Source: Shewanella subflava
GTDB taxonomy: Bacteria; Pseudomonadota; Gammaproteobacteria; Enterobacterales; Shewanellaceae
Assembly: GCF_025971955.1 (NCBI RefSeq)
Contig: NZ_JAPDMX010000005.1
Location: forward strand, 1 to 64,000
Direction: 5' to 3'
DNA: 64,000 bases
In this document: one piece after another, positions 26,528 through 37,036 of the stretch
Position numbering within the stretch: position 1 is the stretch's first letter
Layout: each line of letters begins with the position of its first letter
The notes under the pieces: generated by a model
Told to the model about the DNA's origin: nothing
Databases searched by the model: none
What the model saw: the letters and a program-made list of their open reading frames with translations, nothing else
Position numbers and translations under genes: made by a program

Positions 26528-28560
26528 TGTTGATAACAACTCAGCCGATGAAATCTTTGCTAAAAAAATGGCAAGACGCAAAATTAATCACCGCATTAGA
26601 TAGGCATTTTGCGCTTGAGCTGGCCGCAATCGAGCACATTGACCCAACTGATGCACGTTACCCTTTGTTCGTATTAATTTGCACCTTACTCAGTCAACAA
26701 TTATCCAATCAACACAGCTGTCTAGTGTTAAACAATATCGTACTAGATAACCCAATGGCTGAAGATATTGGCGTGCATCCTTTTGCAATAGCCTCGGTTT
26801 CCTCCTGCCAAATTCAATTAAGCCATGCTGAGTTAATGAATCAAATCAGTGCCTTTAACGCCATTGGTCAGCCTGGGGACAATACCCCGATGATTATTGA
26901 ATTTGATAGGCTATATCTGAATAAGTACTATTTTTTTGAAACCCAGGTGGCGCAAAAGTTACTGCAATTAACCCAAGTGAACATCACTGTCGACAATCCT
27001 TTATTGCCCAGTTATTTGGATGATTTATTTCCACAAGAACCTCATCATCAAGGCCAATTTGATTGGCAAAAAATTGCAACGGCAACGGCATTAACCAAAG
27101 GGCTTGCGGTGATCACCGGTGGCCCCGGCACAGGCAAGACGACCACTGTGACTAAATTATTGCTGCTGTTGCTGACGCAGCAAAGTATGACCATCAGGTT
27201 AGTTGCCCCCACAGGTAAAGCCGCGGCCAGACTCAGTGAGTCAATTAAAGCCTCTAAAAACCGCCTAAGACAAAGTCTTGTAGAAAACAGCCAGCCTCAA
27301 GCCTTATTAACGGCATTAGAAGCCATTCCCGAAGAAGCAGCAACGCTACATCGATTGCTAGGGGTTATTCCACAATCTCATCATTTTCGGCACAACAAAG
27401 ATAATCCTTTGCGCCTTGATTTACTGGTTATTGATGAAGCCTCAATGGTCGATTTACCTATGATGTATAAGCTACTGAGTGCATTACCAACTCATGCCAG
27501 ATTAATTTTATTAGGCGATCAAGACCAGCTTGCATCGGTTGAGGCCGGGGCTGTACTAGCTGATATTTGTCAAGGCTTGCAGGTTGCAAAATTAATTAAA
27601 AATCCCAAAAACTCATCACCTTGGCGTATGCGTTATAGCCCACAACAGGCAGAGAGCATCCAACGCTTAACCCAGCAGGATGTCAGTCAGTTCATAGATA
27701 GTAAAAGCCTATTTGGTGATAGCTTATGTATGTTAATGCATAGTCACCGCTTTAAAGGCGATGCGGGTATCGGACAATTGGCCCATGCCGTCAATAACAC
27801 CGACATAATGAGTATTCGTCAGGTGTGGCAGCACGGATACAATGAGTTGAATTGGTTTGAGCATCAAATCAATGCCCATCAAGACAACTTAGGTAAGCAG
27901 CAATTATTAGCGTTGTCGGTAAGTGCTTATCAACCCTATTTGCAGATGATCCACTTCAATCAGGGGGTATTTGTTGACAATGTCCCCAATAGCGCCGTTT
28001 ATGGTGCTGAGCAGATTATTGAGCAATATAATCAATATCGTATGCTATGTGCTATGCGCGCTTCTGAATACGGTGTTGAAGGCATGAACATAGCAATAAC
28101 AGACAGTTTACGTCAGGCAAAGCTTATCGACCCTAAACAGGAATTTTATCTTGGCCGTCCAATTATTATCCAAAATAATGATTACAATTTAGGTCTATTT
28201 AACGGCGATATCGGCTTAATTTTACAGGACCAAAATAATCCTAAACGCTTGATGGCACATTTTATTCAAGCGGATGGCAGCTTATTGAAAGTATTACCCG
28301 CCAGATTGCCTAAACATGACACCTGCTATGCGATGACAGTGCATAAATCTCAAGGTAGTGAGTTTGATCAAGTCAGCTTTGTCCTACCACCTAGACCCAG
28401 TATTGCGCAGTGGCAATTATTGACCAAAGAATTAGTTTATACCGCCATCACCCGTGCTAAAAATCATTTCTACTGTTTAGGCAGTGCTGCGGTATTTGAA
28501 CGCGCAGCAAAACAAGTGACCACCCGAGCATCGGGGTTAGCACTACGATTGTGGCATTAA
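26527..28560 (+). CDS. recD: RecD helicase subunit of RecBCD
   Basis: This 677-residue, 5'-3' SF1 helicase has an N-terminal domain that contacts RecB/RecC (about 1-170). Walker A is GGPGTGKTTTVTKLL (about 198-212), followed by LVAPTGKAAARLSES. Walker B is LLVIDEASMVDLPMM, with GDQDQLASVEAGAVL. The C-terminal UvrD-like part has MTVHKSQGSEFDQVSFVLP and LVYTAITRAK. The length is slightly above E. coli RecD (608). The ATG overlaps the recB stop, so translation is coupled. RecD makes the complex a fast bipolar motor and is required for Chi-regulated nuclease activity. Confidence 0.96.
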   Translation: MLITTQPMKSLLKKWQDAKLITALDRHFALELAAIEHIDPTDARYPLFVLICTLLSQQLSNQHSCLVLNNIVLDNPMAEDIGVHPFAIASVSSCQIQLSHAELMNQISAFNAIGQPGDNTPMIIEFDRLYLNKYYFFETQVAQKLLQLTQVNITVDNPLLPSYLDDLFPQEPHHQGQFDWQKIATATALTKGLAVITGGPGTGKTTTVTKLLLLLLTQQSMTIRLVAPTGKAAARLSESIKASKNRLRQSLVENSQPQALLTALEAIPEEAATLHRLLGVIPQSHHFRHNKDNPLRLDLLVIDEASMVDLPMMYKLLSALPTHARLILLGDQDQLASVEAGAVLADICQGLQVAKLIKNPKNSSPWRMRYSPQQAESIQRLTQQDVSQFIDSKSLFGDSLCMLMHSHRFKGDAGIGQLAHAVNNTDIMSIRQVWQHGYNELNWFEHQINAHQDNLGKQQLLALSVSAYQPYLQMIHFNQGVFVDNVPNSAVYGAEQIIEQYNQYRMLCAMRASEYGVEGMNIAITDSLRQAKLIDPKQEFYLGRPIIIQNNDYNLGLFNGDIGLILQDQNNPKRLMAHFIQADGSLLKVLPARLPKHDTCYAMTVHKSQGSEFDQVSFVLPPRPSIAQWQLLTKELVYTAITRAKNHFYCLGSAAVFERAAKQVTTRASGLALRLWH

Positions 28561-28820
28561 ATAATCCATGCTGAACAAACGGATGCTTATTGATGCTTTT
28601 GCTGATGAGGTCACGTTTAATTGGACGCATTTTCGACTTGCTATGCTAAGAGGTAATCCAAACGGTAAGCTGAGCAGACACCATTTAAATAACCAGATGA
28701 GGATAATCACTGAAATATTGTTAACCCTCACTTGCCAGAACCTACTTAGGATCTTTATCATAAGCAGGTCATTTTCGGGCGCATTCATCCTGCCCAATAT
28801 TATTCTTTTTAGGAGCAATC

Positions 28821-29825
28821 ATGCCAAAAATCAATCTGTTACTTTTATGTGGCGGTGGTGGTGCAGAGCACGATATTTCATTAATGTCTGTAAAGTTTTT
28901 TGAATCATCGCTAGCAAAGTCAGATAAATTCTCGGTATTACGCTTAGAACTTGATAAACAGGGGCATTATAAAACCCAAGACGGTAAAGTATGTGAATTA
29001 ACTAATCGTCGTGAAGTGCGTTTTGAAGATGATGCGATTGCAGCATGGCCAGTGGATTACGTCATTCCCTGTATCCATGGCTACCCTGCTGAAACCGGTG
29101 ACATTCAATCTTATTTTAACTTAATTCAACTGCCTTACTTCGGCTGTGAGTCTGAAGCTTCCAGTAACTGCTTTAATAAAATCACCGCAAAAATGTGGTT
29201 CAGCGCGTTGGGCGTGCCAAATACACCTTATATTTTCTTACATCAATTTGATGATGAAGCCATAGCGCAAACTGAAGCAGCATTTGATAAATGGGGGTCA
29301 TTATTTATCAAAGCCGCTTCACAGGGCTCCTCTGTCGGTTGTTATAAAGTTGACAATAAAACCGATATAGCTGATATCTTGAAAGAGGCGTTCGGCTATT
29401 CACCCTATGTGATTGTTGAACAAACCATTGTGGCCAGAGAGCTGGAAGTTGCGGTGTATGAATATCAGGGTGAAGTGGTCGCAACTAAGCCAGGTGAAAT
29501 TGTGTGTGATAGCAATAACTTTTACACTTTTGATGAGAAGTATGCCACCAACAGTAAAGCTAAAACCTACATTGAAGCGATTAATATTTCAGATGACATC
29601 AGTGATCAAATTCGTGCTTATGCAATTAAAGCGTTTAAAGGTTTAAAGCTGCGCCATTTATCGAGAATTGATTTCTTCTTAACCGCAGATAACCAAATTT
29701 TACTAAATGAAATTAATACCTTCCCAGGGTTAACACCGATTTCGATGTTTCCAAAAATGTTACAACATCACGGCCATGATTTCAGTACCTATTTAACTCA
29801 AATTATTGAATCACAACTCAGTTAA
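28821..29825 (+). CDS. ddl: D-alanine--D-alanine ligase (Ddl)
   Basis: This 334-residue ATP-grasp enzyme joins two D-alanines for the peptidoglycan stem peptide. The N-terminal loop [13 protein letters not shown] corresponds to the EHxVSL signature. [12 protein letters not shown] corresponds to the HGxxGEDG region but with GYPAETGD in place of the usual residues. The ATP-grasp core has [21 protein letters not shown], and the metal site has [26 protein letters not shown] precedes the ATG. The shared ancestry is clear. The altered HGYPAETG loop is characteristic of a subgroup, so D-Ala specificity is likely but not certain. It stands alone, 260 bp after recD, with nothing recognisable in the gap. 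Confidence 0.88.
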   Translation: MPKINLLLLCGGGGAEHDISLMSVKFFESSLAKSDKFSVLRLELDKQGHYKTQDGKVCELTNRREVRFEDDAIAAWPVDYVIPCIHGYPAETGDIQSYFNLIQLPYFGCESEASSNCFNKITAKMWFSALGVPNTPYIFLHQFDDEAIAQTEAAFDKWGSLFIKAASQGSSVGCYKVDNKTDIADILKEAFGYSPYVIVEQTIVARELEVAVYEYQGEVVATKPGEIVCDSNNFYTFDEKYATNSKAKTYIEAINISDDISDQIRAYAIKAFKGLKLRHLSRIDFFLTADNQILLNEINTFPGLTPISMFPKMLQHHGHDFSTYLTQIIESQLS

Positions 29826-29842
29826 GTACCTCACATCATTTA

Positions 29843-29870
29843 TATAAGGCAGTCCGCGGGCTGCCTTATA
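29843..29870. terminator. Hairpin between convergent ddl and binding-protein gene
   Basis: TATAAGGCAG (29843-29852) pairs with CTGCCTTATA (29861-29870) around TCCGCGGG. The stem covers the stop codon of the minus-strand gene. It is a probable bidirectional terminator, though T-runs are short. Confidence 0.55.
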
Positions 29871-30591
29871 ATGATAAGCCATATTTTTGGTGCAATTGCG
29901 CCATATAGCCGCTTTGATACAGTTTCAGCAACGCATCGTTTAGTTTTTTTTGGGTTGCCATAGGCAAATCGATATGACAAGCCATGGCTCGAATGGAAGT
30001 AAAAAATATAATTTTCGGCTCACCAAAATGAATATCATTATCGCGCATAATCGCTTTAGCACTCACAAGATCTGCCGCCCAAAAGTCTATTCGTCCCCGC
30101 TGTAACTTCTTAACATTCAAAGTGTCATTGTTGGTCAGATCGACTCTATAACCAAATTGGGTAAGATACTCGCCAATCCCACTTCCCAGAAAACTGCCAA
30201 TGCTAGATAACTTAGCATCATTTAAAGCAACCAAAGGTGGCTGAGAGGGGCTCGCGCTGAATAGTCCATAACGTGACACCATTACAGGCCCAATCCAACT
30301 GTAATGTACCTCACGTTGTTGATTCCGCTCGATGGGTAAAACACAAGTATTCAGCGATGATTCTGCCATCGCCATACCCCGTTTGAGTGGGAAAAATAAA
30401 ATCTCATATTGCAAGTCTGTTTGTTTGAATAACGCTTCAATAAATTCAATGACTAGCCCTTGTTTTACATTGCCAGTCTGTGTCGCAAAAGGCACCTCAG
30501 AGTAAGTCACTAAGGTTAATTTATCGGCTGAACATACCGCAAAGGAATACATGGATAGTAAAGCAAGCAACAGTAATTTAATTCCAAACAC
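29866..30591 (-). CDS. Periplasmic solute-binding protein, family 3
   Basis: This protein has about 241 residues. A signal peptide covers residues 1-22 (GIKLLLLALLSMYSFAVCSA). A SBP_bac_3-type fold follows, with YSEVPFATQTGNVKQGLVIEFIEALF at the N-terminus and a C-terminal LPMATQKKLNDALLKLYQSGYMAQLHQKYG. The ATG at 30606 is possible, but AGGAGG lies 6 nt before a GTG at 30591, which also gives a better signal peptide. It overlaps the end of the upstream binding-protein gene, so the two are coupled. No permease or ATPase gene is nearby, so it may feed a transporter encoded elsewhere or act as a sensor ligand protein. Confidence 0.8.
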   Translation of the reverse strand: MFGIKLLLLALLSMYSFAVCSADKLTLVTYSEVPFATQTGNVKQGLVIEFIEALFKQTDLQYEILFFPLKRGMAMAESSLNTCVLPIERNQQREVHYSWIGPVMVSRYGLFSASPSQPPLVALNDAKLSSIGSFLGSGIGEYLTQFGYRVDLTNNDTLNVKKLQRGRIDFWAADLVSAKAIMRDNDIHFGEPKIIFFTSIRAMACHIDLPMATQKKLNDALLKLYQSGYMAQLHQKYGLSL

Positions 30592-32368
30592 GAATAGCCT
30601 CCTCATAAGGCAATGTCTGACCTTTTATTACACTCTGATCCAGCGGTTTAGGTGATCCAGGCTGAGATAACCAAAAGGACTCTGCTTTAATGGGATTCAT
30701 TTTTGGAGCACACTGAGTATCTACCATAGTCTGTTCCAGTTGAGCTAAATGGTCATCAACCCTTTTAGCAAAGGCATCTAAACCTTGCTTAGGAGTGTAA
30801 GTTCCATCAACGATTTTACTAACATACTGCCACCAAAATCCGGCCATATTAGGATAATCAGGTACATTACTGCCCGTTGGGGTCCAAACATTTCTTGCGT
30901 TACTACGATAAAATTCCACTAACCCACCAAGGTAAGGCGCTTTTTTACTCATGACATCCGATTCAATATCCGATAAACGGATCGGCGTAAACCCTACTAA
31001 GGTTTTTTTAAGCGAAACCGATTTAGACACCAAAAATTGTGCATATAACCAAGCTGCAATTTGTCTGTCCTTTGGGGTATTTTTTAAAAATGTCCACGCG
31101 CCTGCATCTTGGTACCCAGATTTCATCCCCTTTTGCCAATATTGGCCCACTGGTGACGGAGCCACTTTCCACTTAGGCATCCCCTGGGCATCAACAATTG
31201 GAAGATTTGGTTGGGTTAAGTCGCTAACAAATGCGGAATACCAAAATATTTGCTGGGCTATTTTACCCGTGGCAAGCCATTTGCCCGCCTCTGAAAACGT
31301 TAACGATCTCGCTTCAGCGGGCGCATATTTCAGCCAGTCAACATACTTATCTAATGCATAAATAGCAGCAGGACTATTTAATGCCCCGCCACGGCTGACA
31401 CTTGCCCCTACAGGATGACAATTTTCAACCCTAATACCCCATTCATCAACAGGTAAGCCATTAGGTAGCCCTTTATCACCGACTCCAGCCATTGATAACC
31501 AAGCATCTGAAATACGCCACCCCAAAGAAGGATCTGTTGCGGCATAGTCCATGTGACCATAAACTCTGATACCATCAATGGTTTTAATATCATCAGTAAA
31601 AAAACGAGCAATATCTTCATAAGCCTGCCAATTTTGTGGCACCGCTAATTCATAACCATATTGCTGTTTAAATTGCGCTTTGAACCGAGGGTTTTCAAAC
31701 CAATCACTGCGATACCAGTATAAATTGACAAATTGTTGATCAGGTAATTGATAAATAATCCCAAACGGATCACGAGTAAACTGCAAACCTATAAAATCAT
31801 TTAAATCCAACGTTGGCAGAGTGTATTGACCTGATTTAAAAGTCAGCAGTTCAGATATAGTGGTAATCGCACCACTTCGAAAATGGCTACCAATAAGGTC
31901 GCTATCATTGATATAGGCATCATATAAATTTAAGCCCGTTACTATTTGTGCCGATATTTTTTTGATGACATCATCTTCGCCCGTTAGCTCGTGGATGACA
32001 TGAATTCCAGTTAAATCATAAAATGCTTTGGCTAACACTTCAGACTCATAAAGGTGCGTATCAATGTGCTCTGACACCACCCGAATAGTTAACCCTGTAA
32101 AAGGAACCGCTTGGGATTTAAACCACTGTAATTCCTGTCGCTGCTCACTTAATGATAATGTGCTGGGGTGTAACTCTTGGATGATCCATTCAGGGATGTC
32201 AGTATTTTCAACAACGGAAGTCACCTTTAGGCCGCTATATTGATTTATTTTAAGACCGTCAGTATTGATTTGAGCGTGAGCTGAAAGAGAGATTAGCGAC
32301 CACAATATGGTTAGTCGAAGGTTGCATTTTTTCAATAAAGATAATTTCACGCTGATTAAATCCCTCAT
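30578..32368 (-). CDS. Large extracellular solute-binding protein (family 1-like)
   Basis: This 596-residue protein has a signal peptide (cleavage about residue 32 after SAHA) and a two-lobed substrate-binding fold of the sugar-type SBP family. The N-terminal lobe has GLTIRVVSEHIDTHLYESEVLAKAF followed by ITGLNLYDAY-like VTGLNLYDAYINDSDL. Later GWRISDAWLSMAG, GKIAQQIFWYSAF and KDRQIAAWLYAQFL are visible. It is longer than usual (about 420-450). It overlaps the downstream family-3 binding protein, a rare pairing, and no ABC permease or ATPase is adjacent. Substrate is unknown. Confidence 0.78.
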   Translation of the reverse strand: MRDLISVKLSLLKKCNLRLTILWSLISLSAHAQINTDGLKINQYSGLKVTSVVENTDIPEWIIQELHPSTLSLSEQRQELQWFKSQAVPFTGLTIRVVSEHIDTHLYESEVLAKAFYDLTGIHVIHELTGEDDVIKKISAQIVTGLNLYDAYINDSDLIGSHFRSGAITTISELLTFKSGQYTLPTLDLNDFIGLQFTRDPFGIIYQLPDQQFVNLYWYRSDWFENPRFKAQFKQQYGYELAVPQNWQAYEDIARFFTDDIKTIDGIRVYGHMDYAATDPSLGWRISDAWLSMAGVGDKGLPNGLPVDEWGIRVENCHPVGASVSRGGALNSPAAIYALDKYVDWLKYAPAEARSLTFSEAGKWLATGKIAQQIFWYSAFVSDLTQPNLPIVDAQGMPKWKVAPSPVGQYWQKGMKSGYQDAGAWTFLKNTPKDRQIAAWLYAQFLVSKSVSLKKTLVGFTPIRLSDIESDVMSKKAPYLGGLVEFYRSNARNVWTPTGSNVPDYPNMAGFWWQYVSKIVDGTYTPKQGLDAFAKRVDDHLAQLEQTMVDTQCAPKMNPIKAESFWLSQPGSPKPLDQSVIKGQTLPYEEAIRVWN

Positions 32369-32951
32369 GCCGTTCGAACAGCGAAATCAATATTCAACAA
32401 CCTAAGCTGATGATAACAAACACCTAACAAACAGACACTTGCATTGAAACTGCACTTTATTAACATGCCATAGGCCAGCTATTGACGTATTAATGCGCCT
32501 TGTTTTCAAATCAAATGACCCGTTTGCTATATAATAAGCTAAATCTATTTAATTCAGCTTATTGAGTACATCTCAATAACCCGAGTTGAGAATAAATAAT
32601 ATCAACCAGAGTTAAAAAGTGATCAGAAATAGCATAGAAAAAATGCGTACTAATAAGACTGATTTTTACAATTAGTCATTATTCTACAATCTAAAAATCT
32701 AACGCCGTTATCGAATATTTTCGCAAGCTATAATAAACAGTTATTGATGAGGATAGGGATAACTGCCTATGGCAAGTTAATAATAGTTGAAAAATTAAAA
32801 AAAAGGCATCTTTGTAATTTTATTAAGTAAAGAATCCACCTTCTGAAGACGGTGGCTTTGATATCACGCCCTAAAAGGGCGCTTTCCTACCATGCGTTGA
32901 CAAGACGCCGTAAATATATCCCCCTACTGAAGTAAGTGGTTTAGGGAAAAC
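32369..32951. other. Long gap with an IS-end-like palindromic block
   Basis: No gene was found in this A+T-rich stretch between the binding-protein pair and the nap terminator. At 32836-32881 two short dyads follow each other: CCACC/GGTGG (32836-32840 and 32851-32855), and CGCCCT AAA AGGGCG (32867-32881). This resembles the subterminal hairpins left by IS200/IS605 elements, but no transposase remains. The left part should hold the promoter for the binding-protein operon. Confidence 0.4.
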
Positions 32952-32979
32952 AAAAAAGACCAGCAAGCTGGTCTTTTTT
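32952..32979 (-). terminator. Strong terminator of the nap operon
   Basis: AAAAAAGACCAGC (32952-32964) pairs with GCTGGTCTTTTTT (32967-32979) around a two-base loop. Both strands end in T-runs. It lies 20 bp beyond the napC stop and could also stop transcripts from the left. Confidence 0.9.
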
Positions 32980-32999
32980 ATCATTGATTACGATTTCAG

Positions 33000-33599
33000 T
33001 TAGAAACCTTCTACCCCAGCCATATCTGGTAATTGGTGTGCAATACCTTTATGACAATCGATACAGGTCTTTTCACCACTCGCCAAAGATGTCGAGTGCA
33101 TTTGTGATGCACGCTTAGATTGGCGAGTAAAGTCCATATAATCGAAGTTATGACAGTTTCGACACTCAAGAGAATCATTCGCTTTTAAACGTTCCCATTC
33201 ATGTTCTGCCAATTCTCGGCGCTTAGCTTCAAACTTTTCACGTGTATTAATTGTACCGAAAACCTTGCCCCAAACTTCTTTAGAAGCTTGCATTTTACGA
33301 GCAATTTTATCCGTCCAGTTATGGGGAACATGGCAATCAGGACAGGTTGCACGTACACCACTTCGGTTAGTAAAGTGAATCGTACTTTGCAGTTCCTGGT
33401 AGACATTGTTTTCCATCTCATGACAACCAATACAGAATTTCTCTTGGTTAGTGACTTCTAATGCAGTGTTAAATCCACCCCAAAAGATAACCCCTGCCAC
33501 GAATCCACCTAATGTTAGAAATCCCAGACTGTAGTGAACGCTTGGGCGGTTAACAACCGTCCAAACTAACTTCAGCTTTTCAAACAATTTAGCCAACAT
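33000..33599 (-). CDS. napC: NapC, membrane tetraheme cytochrome c
   Basis: This 199-residue member of the NapC/NirT quinol dehydrogenase family has one N-terminal membrane anchor (about 19-41, [19 protein letters not shown]). Four heme-binding motifs are visible: CIGCH, CPDCH, CRNCH and CIDCH. It oxidises menaquinol or ubiquinol and passes electrons to NapB and NapA. It is the last gene of napEDABC, 8 bp after napB. The length is typical. Shewanella species that keep this operon type have napC, while the other nap type uses CymA instead. Confidence 0.96.
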   Translation of the reverse strand: MLAKLFEKLKLVWTVVNRPSVHYSLGFLTLGGFVAGVIFWGGFNTALEVTNQEKFCIGCHEMENNVYQELQSTIHFTNRSGVRATCPDCHVPHNWTDKIARKMQASKEVWGKVFGTINTREKFEAKRRELAEHEWERLKANDSLECRNCHNFDYMDFTRQSKRASQMHSTSLASGEKTCIDCHKGIAHQLPDMAGVEGF

Positions 33600-33607
33600 A
33601 ATCGCTC

Positions 33608-34078
33608 CTAATGCTTAGCAGGTTTTGTCGCTTTAATCAGATGGTCAATATCTACAAAGTCATTTTCAACCAGTAGTTTTGCATCTAATTGCGGTGCATG
33701 ACATTGGGTACAGAAATAACGACGCGGAGAAAGATCTGCCAAGAAGTTATTATCACGATCCATGTAGTGAGTCACACTCACCATAGGAGCTTGTGAATGA
33801 CCAGTACTCGTACGAGCATGACACTGCATACATTTATTCACTTTAAGATCAATCTGATAACCATCAATCTTATGTGGTATCACTGGTGGCTGCATTGGGT
33901 AGTTTCGCACCTGCTTCACGTCTGAGTTAATCACTTGCTGCATTGCAGGAGGTGTCGGCTCAACATTCAATGGCGCTAAACGTAATGTATCAATTTTATC
34001 TTCAGGTACACTGGCAGCCATTATGCTAAATGACAAACCTAATAGCGCTACCATCGATATCAGTTTACGAGCATTCAT
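33608..34078 (-). CDS. napB: NapB, periplasmic diheme cytochrome c
   Basis: This 156-residue small electron-transfer subunit of periplasmic nitrate reductase has a signal peptide (about 1-21, cleavage after SIMAA). Two CxxCH motifs, CMQCH and CTQCH, bind the hemes, and conserved histidines in [13 protein letters not shown] and IDHLIKA are probable distal ligands. It receives electrons from NapC and forms a complex with NapA. It lies 11 bp after napA. Confidence 0.95.
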   Translation of the reverse strand: MNARKLISMVALLGLSFSIMAASVPEDKIDTLRLAPLNVEPTPPAMQQVINSDVKQVRNYPMQPPVIPHKIDGYQIDLKVNKCMQCHARTSTGHSQAPMVSVTHYMDRDNNFLADLSPRRYFCTQCHAPQLDAKLLVENDFVDIDHLIKATKPAKH

Positions 34079-34089
34079 GGTTATTCTCC

Positions 34090-36585
34090 TTAGGCCTTAA
34101 CAATCTTAACCGCACATTTTTTAAAGTCTGTTTGTTTCGACAATGGATCTGTCGCATCTAACGTCACTTTATTAATGAGCTGGCTAGCGTCAAACCAAGG
34201 TACGAATACCAATCCTACTGGCGGCTTATTACGGCCACGAGTTTCAACACGTGTTTTAATTTCACCGCGACGCGATATGACTTTCACTTCATCACCACGA
34301 CGTAAACCGCGCTTTTTAGCATCATCTGGGTGCATGAAACACACGGCATCAGGGAATGCTTTATAAAGCTCTGGAACACGCTGAGTCATTGAACCTGAAT
34401 GCCAATGCTCTAACACTCGGCCTGTTGATAACCAAATATCAAACTCTTCATCAGGTGCTTCTGCTGGTGGCTCGTATGGCAGAGCAAAAATAACCGCTTT
34501 GCCATCAGGCTTTCCATAGAATTCAAAACCTTTACCTGGCTTAACATACGGGTCAGAACCTTCACGGTAACGCCATTTAGTCTCAACACCATTGACAACA
34601 GGCCAACGCAAACCGTGCTCTTTGTGATAAACATCAAAATCAGCTAAGTCGTGGGCATGTCCACGGCCAAAGGTTGCATATTCTTCGAATAAACCTTTTT
34701 GCACGTAGAAACCAAAATGTTCACCATCATCATTCAGATACTTAGGATCTGAATCTGACATTGGGAATTTGTCCACATTGCCGTTTTGATACAAAACTTG
34801 GTATAACGTTTTACCTTTAAATTGCGGATTCGCATTTAACACGTCAGCTGGCCACACTTCATCGGTTGTAAAACGTTTAGCAAACTCCATCAACTGCCAC
34901 ATATCTGACTTCGATTCACCAGGCGCTTTAACTAACTGATGCCAGAACTGGGTACGACGTTCAGCATTACCATAAGCACCTTCTTTTTCAACCCACATTG
35001 CCGCAGGTAAAATCAAGTCAGCAGCTTGGGTTGTCACCGTTGGATACGCATCCGACACGACAATGAAGTTTTCAGGATTACGGTAACCCGGCAACCCTTC
35101 TTCATTCATATTAGGCGCAGCTTGCATGTTATTGTTTACTTGTACCCAGTAACAATTTAAATCCCCGTCTTTTAAACGACGATTTTGCTCTACGGCGTGA
35201 TAACCCGGTTTTGGCGGAATAATCCCACTTGGAATCTTCCAAATTTTCTCAGCAGTTGCTCTGTGTTCTGGGTTAGTCACAACCATATCAGCAGGTAAAC
35301 GATGTGAGAAAGTGCCCACTTCACGTGCAGTACCACACGCCGATGGCTGACCAGTGAGAGAGAACGGGCTGTTACCAGGTGTTGAAATTTTACCGACTAA
35401 CAAGTGGATGTTATAAATCAGATTGTTACACCACACACCGCGAGTGTGCTGATTGAAGCCCATAGTCCAGAATGAAGTCACCTTCTTATTTGGATCAGCA
35501 TACAATTCAGCTAATTCAATCAGCTTATGCTCAGGAACGCCTGATAACTTACTGACAGATTTAACATCGTAATCAGCAACAAACTTTTTAAACTGCTCGA
35601 AATCAATCGGTGTTGAATCACCCGCAGTTGCCACGTTTTTAGCTTGCTGTTCTAGTGGATGAGTTGGACGCAGTCCATAACCAATATCCGTTGTGCCTTT
35701 GCGGAAGTTAACGTGCTTGCTAATAAAGTCTTTGTTCACTTTATCATTTTGGATAATGTAATTAGCAATGAAGTTTAAGATTGCAAGGTCAGTTTGAGGC
35801 GTAAATACAATCGGTAAATCCGCTAAATCAAATGAACGATGTTCAAAGGTAGATAATACCGCAACTTTAACATGCGGTGCGCTTAAACGACGGTCTGTCA
35901 CGCGAGTCCAAAGAATTGGATGCATTTCAGCCATGTTTGAACCCCATAATACGAAGGCGTCAGCCGCTTCCATATCATCGTAACAGCCCATTGGCTCATC
36001 CATACCAAACGTACGCATAAAACCAACAACAGCTGACGCCATACAGTGGCGAGCATTCGGGTCAATGTTATTTGAACCAAAACCGGCTTTCATTAATTTA
36101 ACCGCGGCATAACCTTCAAAAACGGTCCATTGGCCAGATCCAAACATACCTACAGCGGTGGGACCTTTTGCCTTTAAGGTCGCTTTCCATTTTTCAGCCA
36201 TGGTATCAAATGCTTGATCCCAGCTAATTGGCGTAAACTCGCCATGTTTGTCGTATTTACCATCGGTCATACGTAACATAGGCGTTTGAATGCGGTCACG
36301 ACCGTACATAATTTTAGAGAGGAAATAACCTTTAATACAGTTAAGACCTTTGTTGACTTCAGACTTTGCATCACCGTGGGTAGCAACTACTTTACCATCA
36401 CGGGTGGCCACGATAACTGAACAGCCCGTACCACAAAAACGACAAGGTGCCTTGTTCCATTCTAATTTCGTTTGTTCAGAGCTTGTAATCAAGTTACTTG
36501 CTGTTGCGGGTAATGCTAACCCTGCAACACTCGCCGCTGCCATTGCGGCATTGGCTTTCATAAAATCACGTCTATTCATTTTCAT
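34090..36585 (-). CDS. napA: NapA, periplasmic nitrate reductase catalytic subunit
   Basis: This 831-residue molybdoenzyme reduces nitrate to nitrite in the periplasm. A twin-arginine signal [12 protein letters not shown] is followed by a 4Fe-4S motif with cysteines C48, C51, C55 and C83. C181 in [12 protein letters not shown] is the expected molybdenum ligand. The C-terminal dinucleotide-binding part has [22 protein letters not shown]. The start overlaps the napD stop by 4 nt (ATGA). The next codon but one is also ATG. The size fits the family (about 828). NapD binds the Tat signal before export. Confidence 0.97.
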   Translation of the reverse strand: MKMNRRDFMKANAAMAAASVAGLALPATASNLITSSEQTKLEWNKAPCRFCGTGCSVIVATRDGKVVATHGDAKSEVNKGLNCIKGYFLSKIMYGRDRIQTPMLRMTDGKYDKHGEFTPISWDQAFDTMAEKWKATLKAKGPTAVGMFGSGQWTVFEGYAAVKLMKAGFGSNNIDPNARHCMASAVVGFMRTFGMDEPMGCYDDMEAADAFVLWGSNMAEMHPILWTRVTDRRLSAPHVKVAVLSTFEHRSFDLADLPIVFTPQTDLAILNFIANYIIQNDKVNKDFISKHVNFRKGTTDIGYGLRPTHPLEQQAKNVATAGDSTPIDFEQFKKFVADYDVKSVSKLSGVPEHKLIELAELYADPNKKVTSFWTMGFNQHTRGVWCNNLIYNIHLLVGKISTPGNSPFSLTGQPSACGTAREVGTFSHRLPADMVVTNPEHRATAEKIWKIPSGIIPPKPGYHAVEQNRRLKDGDLNCYWVQVNNNMQAAPNMNEEGLPGYRNPENFIVVSDAYPTVTTQAADLILPAAMWVEKEGAYGNAERRTQFWHQLVKAPGESKSDMWQLMEFAKRFTTDEVWPADVLNANPQFKGKTLYQVLYQNGNVDKFPMSDSDPKYLNDDGEHFGFYVQKGLFEEYATFGRGHAHDLADFDVYHKEHGLRWPVVNGVETKWRYREGSDPYVKPGKGFEFYGKPDGKAVIFALPYEPPAEAPDEEFDIWLSTGRVLEHWHSGSMTQRVPELYKAFPDAVCFMHPDDAKKRGLRRGDEVKVISRRGEIKTRVETRGRNKPPVGLVFVPWFDASQLINKVTLDATDPLSKQTDFKKCAVKIVKA

Positions 36586-36839
36586 ATCTCACCTTCTTCA
36601 AGCTCTTCACTTTGGTGGTAAACCATGGTTGCAGATAACACGCCAGGTAATGCATTAATGGTTGATATATCATCCATTAGTGATTTTTGACTCGGTCCTT
36701 CAATAACAACAACTAATTTAACTTCATTGTTTGCTGAAAGCTCTGCGTTTTCGATTGCCATTATTTGCTGTCTTACATCTGCCATTTTGTCTGGCTGAAC
36801 TTGGACAATTAAACTGGTTACGTGAAGTTCATTGCTCAT
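36582..36839 (-). CDS. napD: NapD, Tat-signal chaperone for NapA
   Basis: This 85-residue cytoplasmic protein has a ferredoxin-like fold. It begins [19 protein letters not shown], contains [32 protein letters not shown], and matches NapD. NapD binds the NapA signal peptide and holds back export until cofactor is inserted. It lies between napE and napA and overlaps napA by 4 nt. Confidence 0.93.
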   Translation of the reverse strand: MSNELHVTSLIVQVQPDKMADVRQQIMAIENAELSANNEVKLVVVIEGPSQKSLMDDISTINALPGVLSATMVYHQSEELEEGEI

Positions 36840-36877
36840 TAATCACACTCACATCAATTTATTATTTATTTTTATAT

Positions 36878-37036
36878 TTAGCTTACGCCTGGTGGGCCGG
36901 TTAAAATTTGGCTAAACCAAATGCTAAATCCTAAGGCGCTAACAAGCAGTACAGATAAAATGGGGGCGAGAAATACAGTCAGGAAGATGAAAATCTTCAA
37001 TTCTAGACTTTTTTCACTTGCGGTCTCATTACTCAT
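36878..37036 (-). CDS. napE: NapE, small membrane protein of the nap operon
   Basis: This 52-residue protein has one long membrane helix (about 14-44) after the polar N-terminus MSNETASEKSLELK. It ends in the NapE hallmark GPPG (residues 47-50). GGAGG lies 4 nt before the ATG at 37036. It is the first gene of napEDABC, with 38 bp to napD. NapE's role is not known; a membrane partner of NapC has been proposed. It is too short for ordinary ORF length cut-offs and easily missed. Confidence 0.9.
   Translation of the reverse strand: MSNETASEKSLELKIFIFLTVFLAPILSVLLVSALGFSIWFSQILTGPPGVS

Noticed and set aside
28568..28903. 111-residue frame between recD and ddl
   Set aside because: It runs into the ddl coding region in another frame, has no family resemblance, and the ddl start has a good ribosome site.
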